Positions 36,401 to 56,218 of a stretch of DNA of 64,000 bases are shown piece by piece. The DNA lies in assembly GCF_026212465.1 (NCBI RefSeq), contig NC_080050.1, positions 27,669,070 to 27,733,069 of the forward strand, in the 5' to 3' direction. Source of the stretch: Amaranthus tricolor. Taxonomy: Eukaryota > Streptophyta > Magnoliopsida > Caryophyllales > Amaranthaceae. The position numbers and the translations under genes were made by a program. Numbering within the stretch: the first letter of the stretch is position 1; each line of letters starts with the position of its first letter. The notes below the pieces were generated by a model, which saw only the letters and a program-made list of their open reading frames with translations, was not told the DNA's origin and did no database searches.

Positions 36401-36639
36401 GAGCAGCTTTTTCATTTTGGCTTAAAAATCAGCTTTAAAAGCCATTTACTAAACACTTTTTTTGTTGTTTGACCAACCAACAAGCTAAAATTCAAAAGTC
36501 AACAAAAAAACTAAGCTAAAAGTTAAGAACCAAACACTTCTATAACTTCGGAGAAGGGGAGGTGGAGGGAGCAATCTCAAAGGAGAATGAAGTAATTTTG
36601 TTGGAATGCTTGAATCATGTTTTAATGAGTCAAGTGGGG
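33421..36639. other. intergenic DNA, possibly a decayed hAT-like element around 33916-36541
   Basis: GGGGTGTTTGGCAATTGG at 33916 and AACCAAACACTTCT ending near 36541 are loosely inverted, and each is followed inward by GCTTTTTTAGTTGA-like or TCAACAAAAAAACTAAGC sequence. That would frame an element of about 2.6 kb. No target duplication or transposase could be found, so this is tentative. The interior contains the tandem duplication at 36001-36272 and otherwise nothing I recognise. Confidence 0.35.
36001..36272. repeat. tandem duplication, unit 137 bp, two copies
   Basis: Both copies begin AGCTGATACAGCTATGT (36001 and 36138) and continue through AGAACTGGTGA, TTTTGCACAAGTTTTGG, GTGATGA and TGTTTACTCAGTCAAC in the same order. 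The copies are diverged at scattered bases and carry no open frame. Confidence 0.9.
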
Positions 36640-37011
36640 GATGCTAGGGCGACATTATTTTCCTACATCTAGTCGTAGTGCTCTATTAAGAGATAGAACC
36701 AGTACAAAAAGAGAGTGCCGCGCGGAACACAGAAAAGCTGTTTTTAAGTTTCCTCACGAAAACACAGGAGAGAGAACCACTCGCAATTCGCAACATATCG
36801 GAATACTCCATTGGATTTCTGTTTTACCCAGAAGTCGCCGAGCAGAGCTAATTTTTCACTTTCTTGTCCGCCATTTTTGTATCTCATCTCTCCTCACTCC
36901 TCAATTCTCATTCTCATGGCTGCTCTGCTACTTCTGCTGTAGAACATCATTTTCGAGCTTGTTTTATGCTTAACGTTTGCTAATGGCTGCTCCCTCTTTT
37001 TTATTCTTTGT
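36640..37011 (+). other. probable 5' leader exon of the deSI-like gene
   Basis: A less AT-rich stretch with CT-rich tracts ends in a strong donor, TTCTTT|GTAAGTCTC at 37011/37012. The next strong acceptor on this strand in suitable context is TTTTTGCAG at 40719, giving a leader intron of about 3.7 kb. Several short ATGs in the exon (for example ATGGCTGCTCTGCTAC, which soon stops) would be upstream ORFs. The 5' boundary is not defined. Confidence 0.5.
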
Positions 37012-39283
37012 AAGTCTCATTTCTCTTTTTAAGTTTTCTGCTTCCTCGGTCTGTTTTAGTAGCTGTTTATGAGATCTGAAAGCTTCTGTTGCAATTACAA
37101 AGAATTTTGAGCATTAAAATGGATTTTGGGGTGGCATTATATTTTCCTGTTTCCGGAATTTGTAGGTTTTACTATTATGTTCAATTTCTATGTTGTTAGA
37201 TATTGAGTCTTGCGTCAATTGAATAATTGATTATGTTTCTTGTGATATCAATTTTGGATACCAGCAATAATTTTATTAGCTGTTTTTCATTTTACCCTTT
37301 AGTGCATAAAATCAATGATTGAAGTTCTTAGTCTTCCATTGTGTGGGATCTATTCTGTAATGAATTATTCTTTTGTCTTATTGTTTGTTTTATCCCCCTC
37401 CCCCTATTAAGTTGGCTGTACATTGGGAATTTGGGTTTATTGGGCATTACTTTGAGCAAAAATTCCTATTGATTTTCTTTTGAACGTGTTCACCACTTGG
37501 AACTTTTAGTTGGAATTTGAGTTAATAATTATGGGTACTTAAGAATTTTTCAATTGATAAATATATGTTTCCCTGACCTGTCAGTGCCACTTGGTATATG
37601 TTAAATATATATTTTTAGCCTTACTATTTTAAGTTTGGCTTAAATATTAACTTTTTTTTTGTGTAAGAATTTGCAGAGGTTGTACTTTGTAGTTTGTACT
37701 CTTTTCAACAAAAAGGTTCATTAAGTACTAGTATTAACTTAATGAACTTTTTTGTTGATTTTGTATTTTGTTAAGTAACCGCAAAATATGGTGCATTTTC
37801 GTGGTCTTACCTTTCTGATTTCATCATTTGGATAGCCATCCAGATTATGTTGTATTACATCATTTAGAAAAGGTATAGTTTTTATTTTAATGACTTATTT
37901 TTGGACTTCATGATCATGGGCAAGTAAGACAATAGTGATCTCCCTCAATTTTGAGAAGAAAAGGTTGGTGACTGCTGTAGGAAATTAAAAAAATAGGTCA
38001 TTATCACTTCCGTGTATATTATTATTGTCATAGTTTCCGGCTTGTTTATTCAAATAGTTAGACTTGGATCTGGTCAGACAGCCTATATATTTGTCCCACA
38101 CTTCCAATGAATAGTTGTTATTTACAAAATTATTGCCTCTTGTTGGAAATTTATTTATTTTTGATGACTATCCTTGCCGACTTTCATTACTATGTATGGA
38201 AGGTAGCCTTGTTGGGAGCTATTAAGGGTGAAGTGTCAATGTTCATTTTGGATAGGCAAGATAGAAAAGTTTTTGTAGAAAAACACATATGTGAGTGATG
38301 AGTGTAAATTATTGGAGGGCTTGTAATTAGTTGTTTAACTTATTGTAGAGGAAGAAGCTGATATTGTTTCGTATGCTAATTTTCCCAGCTTCATATTACT
38401 TTATTGCTGCACAATTATCTTTCAAATTTCAGTACTAGTTGGTGACCTTATTTTACTGCATCGACATTTTTAGAAGTGTACGATGTACTTGAATCATAAA
38501 TATTGATGCTGTGCATGGTTATAAATTACTAGACATTGATGGTTCGAAATTTTTGGTCTCAGCTCACTATTCTTTGTTAGAAGGTTAGAACTAAAATTTG
38601 TTCTTTAATTTTATTTTTTTTTTGCATTGTGGCTGTTGCAAATATTTTTATTGTGAGCGTCTCTGCTTTCCTTGTTGGTCTCAAGCCTTGGTAAAGGAGT
38701 AACCTTATCTCTTAAGTCATGGGCCGAATAGAGGACCTCATATTGTGATTAAAATTTTGATTTTCGTTATTTTTTATATAAGAATTAAAAGGAATACAAA
38801 GAAAAGGGATGAGTCTTTCTCCGTGGTTTAAAGACAACTACAAGCATCTAGATAAAGAACTAGAATTTAGCACCACTCTAAGGACACCAACAATTAAGGA
38901 TATATAACAAGGATCAAAACCCTTTAGTGATTTTCTCTTTAATTTTAGTCCTATGATAAGAAAGATAATATGGAAGCATGGAATTTTGTATGTTACGCTC
39001 GGTGACTTAATGACAAAGGGGAACTTATATGACTATCTATAGCCTTTAAAACTCTTTGATCCTTGAAATATATCACGTCACGTGGGAAACTTCACACAAT
39101 CACTACTAATAATAGTTAGTAGATTAATACTTCTATATATCAAAATTTGTGCACATAAATAAAAATGTATGAAGTACAAACATTCTAAACTTTCTTTAGC
39201 AATGTTCTAAAAGGCTCAAGGATATCGAAGTGAGGCACCATCTCTAAATTAGATATTTTATACACAAAACAGGGTGTAAGAGT

Positions 39284-39407
39284 GCGCTTTAGGTACACTT
39301 CATTGAATAGGCCTCATCCAAGTCATTTATAGCTAAAGCAACCATGCACTTTAGGTACACGTCAGTAAATAGGCCTCATCCAAGTCATTTAAAGTTAAAG
39401 CTACCAT
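39284..39407. repeat. tandem duplication, unit 62 bp, two copies
   Basis: Copies at 39284-39345 and 39346-39407 share GCRCTTTAGGTACAC, then AATAGGCCTCATCCAAGTCA and TTTAWAGYTAAAGC. Similarity is high by eye with few substitutions. Confidence 0.9.
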
Positions 39408-39656
39408 GCAAGTGAGTTTTAACGCCTAGGCGCACTATAAGCACTCTTTTATAAACATTGTCTTCATGGATGGTTTTCCTCCCATTATAGGCTTAATTCT
39501 TTCATTTTACAATCAGATCTTGTAGAATATTAATGATTTATCCCATAGAAGCGCGAAACGCGGATTGCTCCCTCGATTTACATTTTGAACCGTTCATACC
39601 AAAACCGTAACGGGACTCGATCGTCGACGAAAATGTTTCGAATACTAAGTGGGAAC

Positions 39657-39881
39657 TATAGCGTAAAAATGCAATAATGGTCGTAATCGTGGTAACGGAA
39701 TGATGGGTTATTGTAAGTTTGTAACTCCTAAATATAGGTCAAAATTATAAAATATCCCTTGATACGACCCAAAATGAATTTTTTGTACACCTTTATAATG
39801 TGAGAAATATCAATTCTTTTATTTTGAAAACCTTTACAACGCTATCGATGCGATTTGATGCGACCTTGTTTTTACACTATG
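39657..39881. mobile_element. hAT-like MITE, family with CATAGTGYAAAAA ends (copy 2)
   Basis: The left end TATAGCGTAAAAATGC and right end CCTTGTTTTTACACTATG are the inverted ends seen at 5850-6021. The flanks carry a perfect 8-bp duplication GTGGGAAC (39649-39656 and 39882-39889). Length 225 bp, noncoding. Confidence 0.88.
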
Positions 39882-40765
39882 GTGGGAACCTTGCTCGGCC
39901 ATTGAAAATATGATGAGATGAAGAAACAAGAGAAAAAGAAAAGAAAAGAAGATAAAGAAGAGAAAAGAAAAGATGAGAAGAGAAGAAAAAACATACCATT
40001 AAGATCTAACGCTTTCTCTAATCTAGATAGGTTATGCTTTATGTGTCTATCAATGTATGTTGTATTTACTTGATTAAGTTGATGGGTCTAGATTTCGTAT
40101 TGATTCAGAATTCTTCGATACAAATTTTTCTAGTATATGAATGCTATTTTATGTACAAGATGTAGTCTTGCAAAAATGCCGGATCTCTTATTTCTGATTT
40201 CTGAGCATATCTCAATGAATATAATGCCTGCTCTTCTCTCCACCCCCACTACCGAATTATCCCTTTTCCCAGAATGTTGGAAAGTTGTACCATCTAGTAA
40301 CCCAGCCATTGGATGGGGAGCGCTTAGTTGGCTGCCTCTGGGTCGCACATATGTTTTTTGCATGATGAAAGCAAATTGAGTTGGATTAAGAATCAATGAC
40401 TAAGTGAACAATTTTTTTATTTGATGCTGATTGGTAACTAACAAGCTACACCTTTTGACTTTCGGATGTGGATGATTTTATATGTAATTTGCCTTCTATT
40501 TCCTTTTTTTTTCTAAAAATATTATTTTCCTATTGTACTCAGGATTGAATTGACTCCACCAATTTGAAAGAAATGCTATGTTGCAAATCCGTCAGGATAT
40601 GGAATATCGATAATAAAAAAACAAAAGGGGTTGGGGTTAGAACCCAAAAGAAGAAAGTTTATATTGGCTTAGTGGCTGCTGTTCTTTTGATGCTTCTTTT
40701 GGTAAATTTATTTTTGCAGATGTCAACTGTAGTTGGAGAGATCTAGAGATTATTGCCTACAAACT

Positions 40766-43026
40766 ATGAAACTTCTAAAAAAGAAAGGATGGACGTCTAT
40801 AATGCCTCTGCGTTTACGGGGAAAATCAGCAACAAGATTTTGTTTGTTTCCTAAGGCAAAGTCAACTAGCTCTGATCCGGGAAGTACTCCTGTTTACCTC
40901 AATGTTTATGATCTTACTCCAATGAATGGATATCTCTATTGGGCTGGCCTTGGCATCTTTCACTCTGGTGTGGAAGGTAGGTTTCTACATTTGGTATATG
41001 CATATGATTCATTTGATTAATGGGCTCTGTTATGCCAATGGTAATTATGTGAAGCTGTGGTTTATGATTGTAATTAAAGGTGAATAAGACACAACCTCTT
41101 TAGTATTATTAGGGTAATGTTGCACATATCATATCCCTCTTAAATCTTAACCATACCTTGGCTGGAACCAATATATTGGCGTTAGGATAACAGAATGATG
41201 TTGTGTACTCTCCTTACCTCTGACTCATATCCAACCCGAACCCCATCAGCCCACCTCCACTTCATACCCTATAGCCAACACCACCAGTCACTCAGAAACC
41301 AACACCAATACCATTTCATGTGCTATCTTACAGTCATCACCTCTACACCTCTGTGAAGCTGGAGCCGACATCCTCACCCAAAATCATAACCACTACCATT
41401 TCATTTTCTATCTCACAGTTAGTTATTTTCTGCGCCGCAAAGCATGCATTGAAAGCTCTTTTGGCGCTTCCAAAAGCCCTTGTGTACTTTCTTAAAGCAC
41501 TTGTCTATTTTCATCAGTTTTGAGAAATTTAAAAGCACATATGTGCTTTTTGAAGACCACCTAATGTGCCTGGTGGAATAGTGCTTCATGGTGTACAAAA
41601 TAATTTGTAGGTTATCAGTGTTAACTGGTAAGTGGTAGGGTTTTTTCATTCATCTCTCTCTCTTCTAAGAACTCAAGAACAAGAAGCATCATTTGCTTTT
41701 CTTCTACATTGCTAGGATTCTTCAAATTACCTCAGGTATGCGTGTAGGATCCTTGACACTTAGACATGGATAGGATACTTGGACACTTTAATTGGAGCTA
41801 GGTGGGAAGCTTAGACACATATTTATGTCGGACATAGGTATATGAGTTTTAAGTAACACAACTCTTCTTCCTCTGCTATTAGGAGTAGACTTGTATGTTA
41901 ACTGGTGGTAACACACTAACATTACATCCTAAAAATTTTGAAAAGGCTGGCTTAATTTTTGTAAAGTTATTGCAGAAGAAAAATACTACATTTCGATTTC
42001 AATATAAATGAACAAATATTTTGTCAACTGCTATGTTCCTTTACCTGTGTCCGAATGTTGTATGTCCAAAAATTTTCATGCATTGCTGCCAGACACATGG
42101 ACATATGTTAGAAATCAACACCCGGATCTGTGTCCAGGTAATGTAGTGCATTTCTGGTGTATTTACGGGTACATAATTATGCTCGTGTATTATATGATGA
42201 GTTTACTAGTTCAGCTTTAGCTCGAGTGTTGCTTCAGATGCATACAAAATCTTATAGCTATTGCATTGTGTGAATTGCTTGTCCATTGCTGCTATATTCC
42301 TGCTGAGTACGAAGTAGCTGTTTGCTTATATGGTTTCACCTGTCAGTGTTATTCCTGTGTAAATGTAGGAGAATGATATTGATAATATTTCTATCTACCG
42401 ACAGTTCATGGTGTGGAATATGCGTTTGGCGCGCATGATTTCCCAACTAGTGGTGTTTTCGAGGTTGATCCACAGAAGTGCCCAGGTTTTAAATTTAGAA
42501 AATCGATTTTTATCGGAACAACATCCTTAGATGCAAAGGAAGTCAGAGAGTTCATGGAGAGGCAGGCTACAAGTTACAATGGAGATACATACCACTTGAT
42601 CGTGAAAAATTGCAACCATTTCTGCAAGGATGTATGCTATAAGCTGACTGGAAAGAAAATCCCTAAATGGGTTAATCGACTAGCCAAGATAGGTATGGTT
42701 CGGTTGGCACACATGACCTAAAAATACAAATTACAATGTAAGCTGCTTTTCTTATTTCGGTTTTGTGTTTTAAATCTTCAGGTTCTGCATGCAACTGTGT
42801 TCTTCCTGAAACACTTAAGATAAATACTGTCCAAGAAAATGCAAGTTTGGTAACATATGATAATGATAAGAAAAGACTGAAGAACGCCTTTTCTTGTCTA
42901 TCATCAATCTCTATGCGTCAAAGGCAATTCTCAGCTTCTTCGTTATTTATACGCTCTCCGTTAAAAAGCTGTTTGCCTTCATGTGAACTGAAGAGTTCCA
43001 AGAAGCGTTCGTTAACCGATAGGTAA
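40766..43026 (+). CDS. deSI-like PPPDE-family cysteine peptidase, 3 coding exons
   Basis: PPPDE proteins are papain-like thiol peptidases of the desumoylating/deubiquitinating isopeptidase type; substrates of plant members are mostly unknown. Exons 40766-40976, 42405-42692 and 42782-43026 join in phase to 247 residues. The domain starts PVYLNVYDLTPMN (residues 42-54). The catalytic His lies in GIFHSGVEVHGVEYAFG (H66) and the catalytic Cys in VKNCNHFC (C140), with the usual SGVFEVDP and CPGFKFRKS between. The tail after INTVQ is Ser-rich and basic. A conserved junction WVNRLAKIGSACNCVLPE links the last two exons. The start at 40766 is the first in-frame ATG, because an in-frame TAG lies 35 bp upstream. 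A short out-of-frame ORF (ATG at 40720, stop at 40744-40746) precedes it, and a leader intron of about 3.7 kb is likely. It converges on the ZTL gene. Confidence 0.92.
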
Positions 43027-44627
43027 ACAAATTTCAAAAGAAAAAATCTGTTTGGTGTACTAGTAAGATTCTAGGAGCAAGGATGAGGGGAAATGTAATG
43101 TATGTTGTTTATGTAATTAAGCCATTTTTATGTTTTACTAATCATGTTGTAGTAATCTTCATTTTTTTGTATTCCACTACTGTTAAGTCTGTAATCTTAT
43201 CTCTCTGTAACATTACCTCCTGATGGAGCATTTTGTATTACCAAATTTGCAGCAAACTGCAAAATCATTGTGAATTTCTGGTTTAATTTGTGTAAAATCT
43301 AGTGAACAGTGAAATCCCATTTAATGTCAGAGGGCCAAGAGGCAAAACTTATTAAAATGAGAATATATTTTGTTTATAATGTGAGCAAAACAAAAATCTC
43401 AATTGGTGGAGAATTTTATAGAAAAGCTATCAAAAAATTTTTCTTTTTATAGTTTTATTTATGTGAAGTTACAATATATATTGTTATTAAGGTTCAATAT
43501 AAAGTAATTACTTTATTATCACTAGACGTAAAATTGTGTATATCTAACACCCTCACCTCTGCTTAGATAAGATGCTTAATGTTATTACAAAATGTTGTAT
43601 ACTTACGAGACTGTCTCACTAAGAGATTATTTATATACTTAAGTTAAATAGTTCATCTAATATGTATTATGAGAATATAAGCTCCTTATTTAAAATCGTC
43701 TAATCAAGAGACAGTATTTCACAAGAATAACTTTAAAATTATTTAATGCTTGTAATTATGAAAAGGAGATGTAACCCGGTTATTACATTTCATGCGTCCT
43801 ATATTCTATATTCTATATTCTATATTACAAAACAAATGCCAATTCAACCATTAAATAGCAATAGGATTATGAAAGGAACAGGGCCCAGACAGGGTACAAC
43901 TTAGGCTGCTGCAGAAATGCAGCACTTGACACAAAAAAATGGTTGTGAAAATATTAAACATTATATAAAATATTAATCAATTAGATTTCGCCGCATGAAA
44001 ATGAGAAAAAACAACATATAAAACAATATAGAACATCGAAAAATAAACTAGCCTTCGGCTTAGGCGCCTCAGCTTCGACATTCAGCTGCTCATCAGAAGA
44101 ACTCGGTAGTTGGCACCTTCTCAGTGTGAAAATCAGTTGAGCTTGCACAACAAGGATATTAGAGACCATAAGCGTAGAACTTGTTCAGATACATACAGAA
44201 AAGCAGTACATTACTTCGTATATACACAAGCTGCAAAGCCCACTTTTCATCTATGGTTTTCCAGTTTTTTTCGTTTTAAAAAAAATATTTTCGCCCATTT
44301 TCCTAAGTTACTACTACAGACCTCAAACAGACAGAAAGCACAGGATCTACAACATGAAAGAAGAATAGTGGAGTAAACCCTACACTATCGCGACTAAAAG
44401 CATCTAAAAGATATATTTACAGTGCAAACAGAAGAATGATTCACATATTTTCTAGAGTGGTACTTTTTCTTACAAACCCCAAATATCAAAACCTGGACAA
44501 AGTCAATCTGACAAAAAGATGATAAACCCAGAGTCGAGCGCAGAGAGCCCTCATCCAAGACAGAGTACCCACCTAAGAATAGCCGATGAAGATTCTGTGT
44601 TATTACTTTCAAGAATGATGTTATTTT
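43027..44627. other. convergent 3' ends of the deSI-like and ZTL genes
   Basis: The two genes point toward each other, so this holds both 3' untranslated regions. A short array of TCTATAT units is at about 43797-43827. The 44000-44620 part, less AT-rich, probably includes the ZTL 3' untranslated region on the minus strand. No further gene recognised; the open frames here lack domains. Confidence 0.5.
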
Positions 44628-53849
<9,222 letters not shown>

Positions 53850-54625
53850 AAAACGGACACGGATACGGACACGACACGAGTACGGAAAAACGTCAATTTA
53901 AAAACGGCGGACACGGGAACACGAAAATGGTAATATAATAAATATATCAAATTAAAGATAATTTTACAATCTTTCATTTGATATATGTAAATAAACACTT
54001 TAAAAACATAAAACTCACATAAAATGCAAATAGGTACCAAATAAACAACATGAGTATTTAAAAATAGTCATACAAACCAAATCAAAGAAAACCAAATATT
54101 AGGATTAACACTAAGATTAAAGATTAGAACAAGATTAATATTAGGATTTAAGATAAAGAGTGAAAATACCTTAAACAAAATCAAAAAACTTCGAAACCCA
54201 CAGGACAGCAGCAGTGTTCGACTGTTCGTTTGTGATGGAGGAGCAGCCGGTCGTGGCGTGGTGCGGGAGTGCGACAGCCGGCAGCCGGCAGCGACAGTGG
54301 AGGTGGAGGAATAGTCGTGTAGAGTTTTCAGAATTAGAGTGAAAGAGAGTTGAGAGGAGTGAGAGCAAGAGAGGGAATTGAGAGGGAAGGGTCGAGTGCT
54401 TCTCGCCTTCTGCTTCAGAACTCTGTTTATGAATTATGATTTCATTTTTTTTAAAAAAAAAAAACGTGTCCTTGACTACTTGCCGTGTCCCTTCCGTGTC
54501 CTTGCCGCGTTCGCGTGTTCGGAAAAATATTAAAATATTGGACACTTCATTTGGCGTGTCGGACACGAATTTTCGCGTGTCCGACATGGGACACGCCAGT
54601 CTAGAGACGTGTCCATGTATTCCAG
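53850..54625. repeat. inverted-repeat element built from GGACACG motifs
   Basis: The left arm (about 53850-53930) repeats GGACACG (for example GGACACGGATACGGACACG), and the right arm (about 54462-54620) repeats the complement CGTGTCC many times. The centre is unrelated, with a GC-richer stretch at 54180-54420. The layout is that of a MITE or foldback. No target duplication found. Open frames through the right arm are low-complexity artefacts. Confidence 0.6.
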
Positions 54626-54846
54626 TAAGCGAAACTGGTTTCTTTACGGACAAAAACTCAATTTTTATTTTTATTATAGAATATAGCATAGGCAATGGAT
54701 TTTATGACTAAATAGAAATCGAACAAATAATCTTATTTATTTTCTAACCTCTCAGGCTTTTATTAACTTTTTTAACAATAATTTTAATTTTCAATTATAT
54801 TTTTAATCTCTTCTCTTTTATGAAAAAAAAGTATTGGAAAATTTAA

Positions 54847-54959
54847 AAGGAAAAATTACCCTGAATAATATGAACTTTCACTGATTTCTCAACAATAATA
54901 CGAACTTTCAATTAACCATGAATAATACGAACTTTGATTCATGTTTCCCGTTGGCATAC
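54847..54959 (+). repeat. direct repeat A, left copy, flanking the LRR fragment
   Basis: Shares a long stretch with 56106-56218 in the same orientation, including CAACAATAATACGAACTTTC (one change in the other copy), AATTAACCATGAATAATACG and CATGTTTCCCG. The motif AATAATACGAACTTT recurs inside each copy. Confidence 0.85.
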
Positions 54960-55099
54960 CTGACCGGTTCTTTACCTGGAGAAACGGTAAATTCTCCACT
55001 TCTTCATCATTTTAATGGGTAGAGAGCTTTTTTTCAACAGCCTCTTCTTCCTCTTGCTCACTTTGAACCCCGTGTCTTGAGAATTGCACCTCATCTCTC

Positions 55100-55690
55100 A
55101 AACAGTTGCACACCGATTCGAATTCACTTGTTGGTGAGCTTCCGAGCTTTATATATAACATGTTGTTATTGGAGCAGCTCACTATCTCTTGTAACAATTT
55201 CTCTGGCGAGATAAGTGCGAAAATCAGTAAGCTTTCTGGGCTTACGAAATTAATCATTTCGTGCAACCACTTCACTGGCTTGTTTCCTGATGTGTTCAGT
55301 ACATTTACTAAGTTAGAGTAATTTGATGCACATTCAAATTTGTTCTCTGGGCCATTGCCCGCGAGCTTGTCTCATTGCTCGAAGCTTCAGACACTTGATC
55401 TTAGAAACAATTCTTTCTCGGGCAATATTGGTATTGATTTATTGGACTATCTGATCTTAGAGTACTTAAACTTGCCAGTAATCACCTTAATGGAACCATA
55501 CCGACTTCGATTTCTAGTTGCAAGAAACTTAGAACTCTGAGACTTGCTAAAAATGAGTTAACTGGTGAGGTACCCGAAAGTTTAGGTGAGCTTACTTCAC
55601 TTTCCTTTCTCTTGTTTTCAAACAACAGCCTAGGGAACTTGTCCGGAGCACTAACAACGCTGCAGCAGTGCGAAAATTTGGCTAAAAAAA
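55100..55690 (+). pseudogene. LRR fragment of a phytosulfokine-receptor-like kinase gene
   Basis: Plus-strand translation gives consecutive leucine-rich repeats: LVGELPSFIYNMLLLEQL, NNFSGEISAKISKLSGL, NHFTGLFPDVFSTFTKLE, a TAA stop (55319-55321), then FSGPLPASLSHCSKLQTLDL, NNSFSGNIGIDL, and after a frameshift KNELTGEVPESLGELTSL and FSNNSLGNLSGAL. It ends TTLQQCENLA. That last part is the pattern of PSKR-type receptors just before the island domain. There is no signal peptide start, transmembrane helix or kinase. It lies between two direct repeats, so it may be a captured or duplicated gene piece. Confidence 0.85.
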
Positions 55691-56105
55691 AAGCAAAAAA
55701 AACAGTAAATTACGTCCATTTTTAAAGGCTTAAGAGTTTTTAATCAACATCAAACAATAATCATGTATGGATTAACAAAATGGAAACAAACATCCATCCG
55801 TTTTCGAGTACATGGACACATAATTTTATCCATTTTCGCCTAAATTGATACAAGCCCTAATTTTTGGGAATAAAATAAAATTTAGGGATTTAAATTGCAA
55901 TTAAGAAGAATTAACTAACTATGAATGAGATGAAATCTATGGAGTTGATACGTGAGAACGAGAGGGAGAAGAATCAATGGAATTCACGAGCTTCAGGAAG
56001 ATGATTGAAGAAGGAATGGCTGCGTGAGGGTCCTTTAAAGCAAATCTAGGCAAATGTTGAAGCCTTTAAAAGGAAAGAAAGAAAATTGGTACTTCTAATT
56101 TTAAA

Positions 56106-56218
56106 TAGGAAAAAATACTCTGAATAATACGAACTTTTACTGATTTTCCAACAATAATACAAACTTTCAATTAACCATGAATAATACGAACTTTGATACA
56201 TGTTTCCCGCTGACATAC
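56106..56218 (+). repeat. direct repeat A, right copy, flanking the LRR fragment
   Basis: Second copy of the sequence at 54847-54959, starting about 1,260 bp downstream in the same orientation with scattered substitutions. Confidence 0.85.

Larger units (their letters stand above)
37012..40719 (+). other. inferred 5'-leader intron of the deSI-like gene
   Basis: T-rich sequence typical of plant introns, with no coding gene. It contains a two-copy tandem repeat (39284-39407), a hAT-like MITE (39657-39881), a purine-only stretch of GAAAAG-type repeats (about 39918-39990), and a stretch at 40160-40370 that is less AT-rich and might be an alternative leader exon. The open frame ending at 40746 (KVYIGLVAAVLLMLLLVN) lies mainly in the pyrimidine tract of the acceptor and is not a membrane protein gene. 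Confidence 0.45.

Noticed and set aside
39918..39990. Purine-only GAAAAG-rich stretch considered as a regulatory GAGA-type element
   Set aside because: It lies deep within the inferred leader intron with no ordered GA dinucleotide array; simple low complexity is sufficient.
40564..40746. Possible small membrane protein (LVAAVLLMLLLVNLFLQ)
   Set aside because: The hydrophobic part is the polypyrimidine tract and acceptor TTTTTGCAG of the deSI-like leader intron.
54171..54695. 174-codon minus-strand frame
   Set aside because: Crosses the GGACACG inverted repeat and contains homopolymer-encoded runs; no domain.
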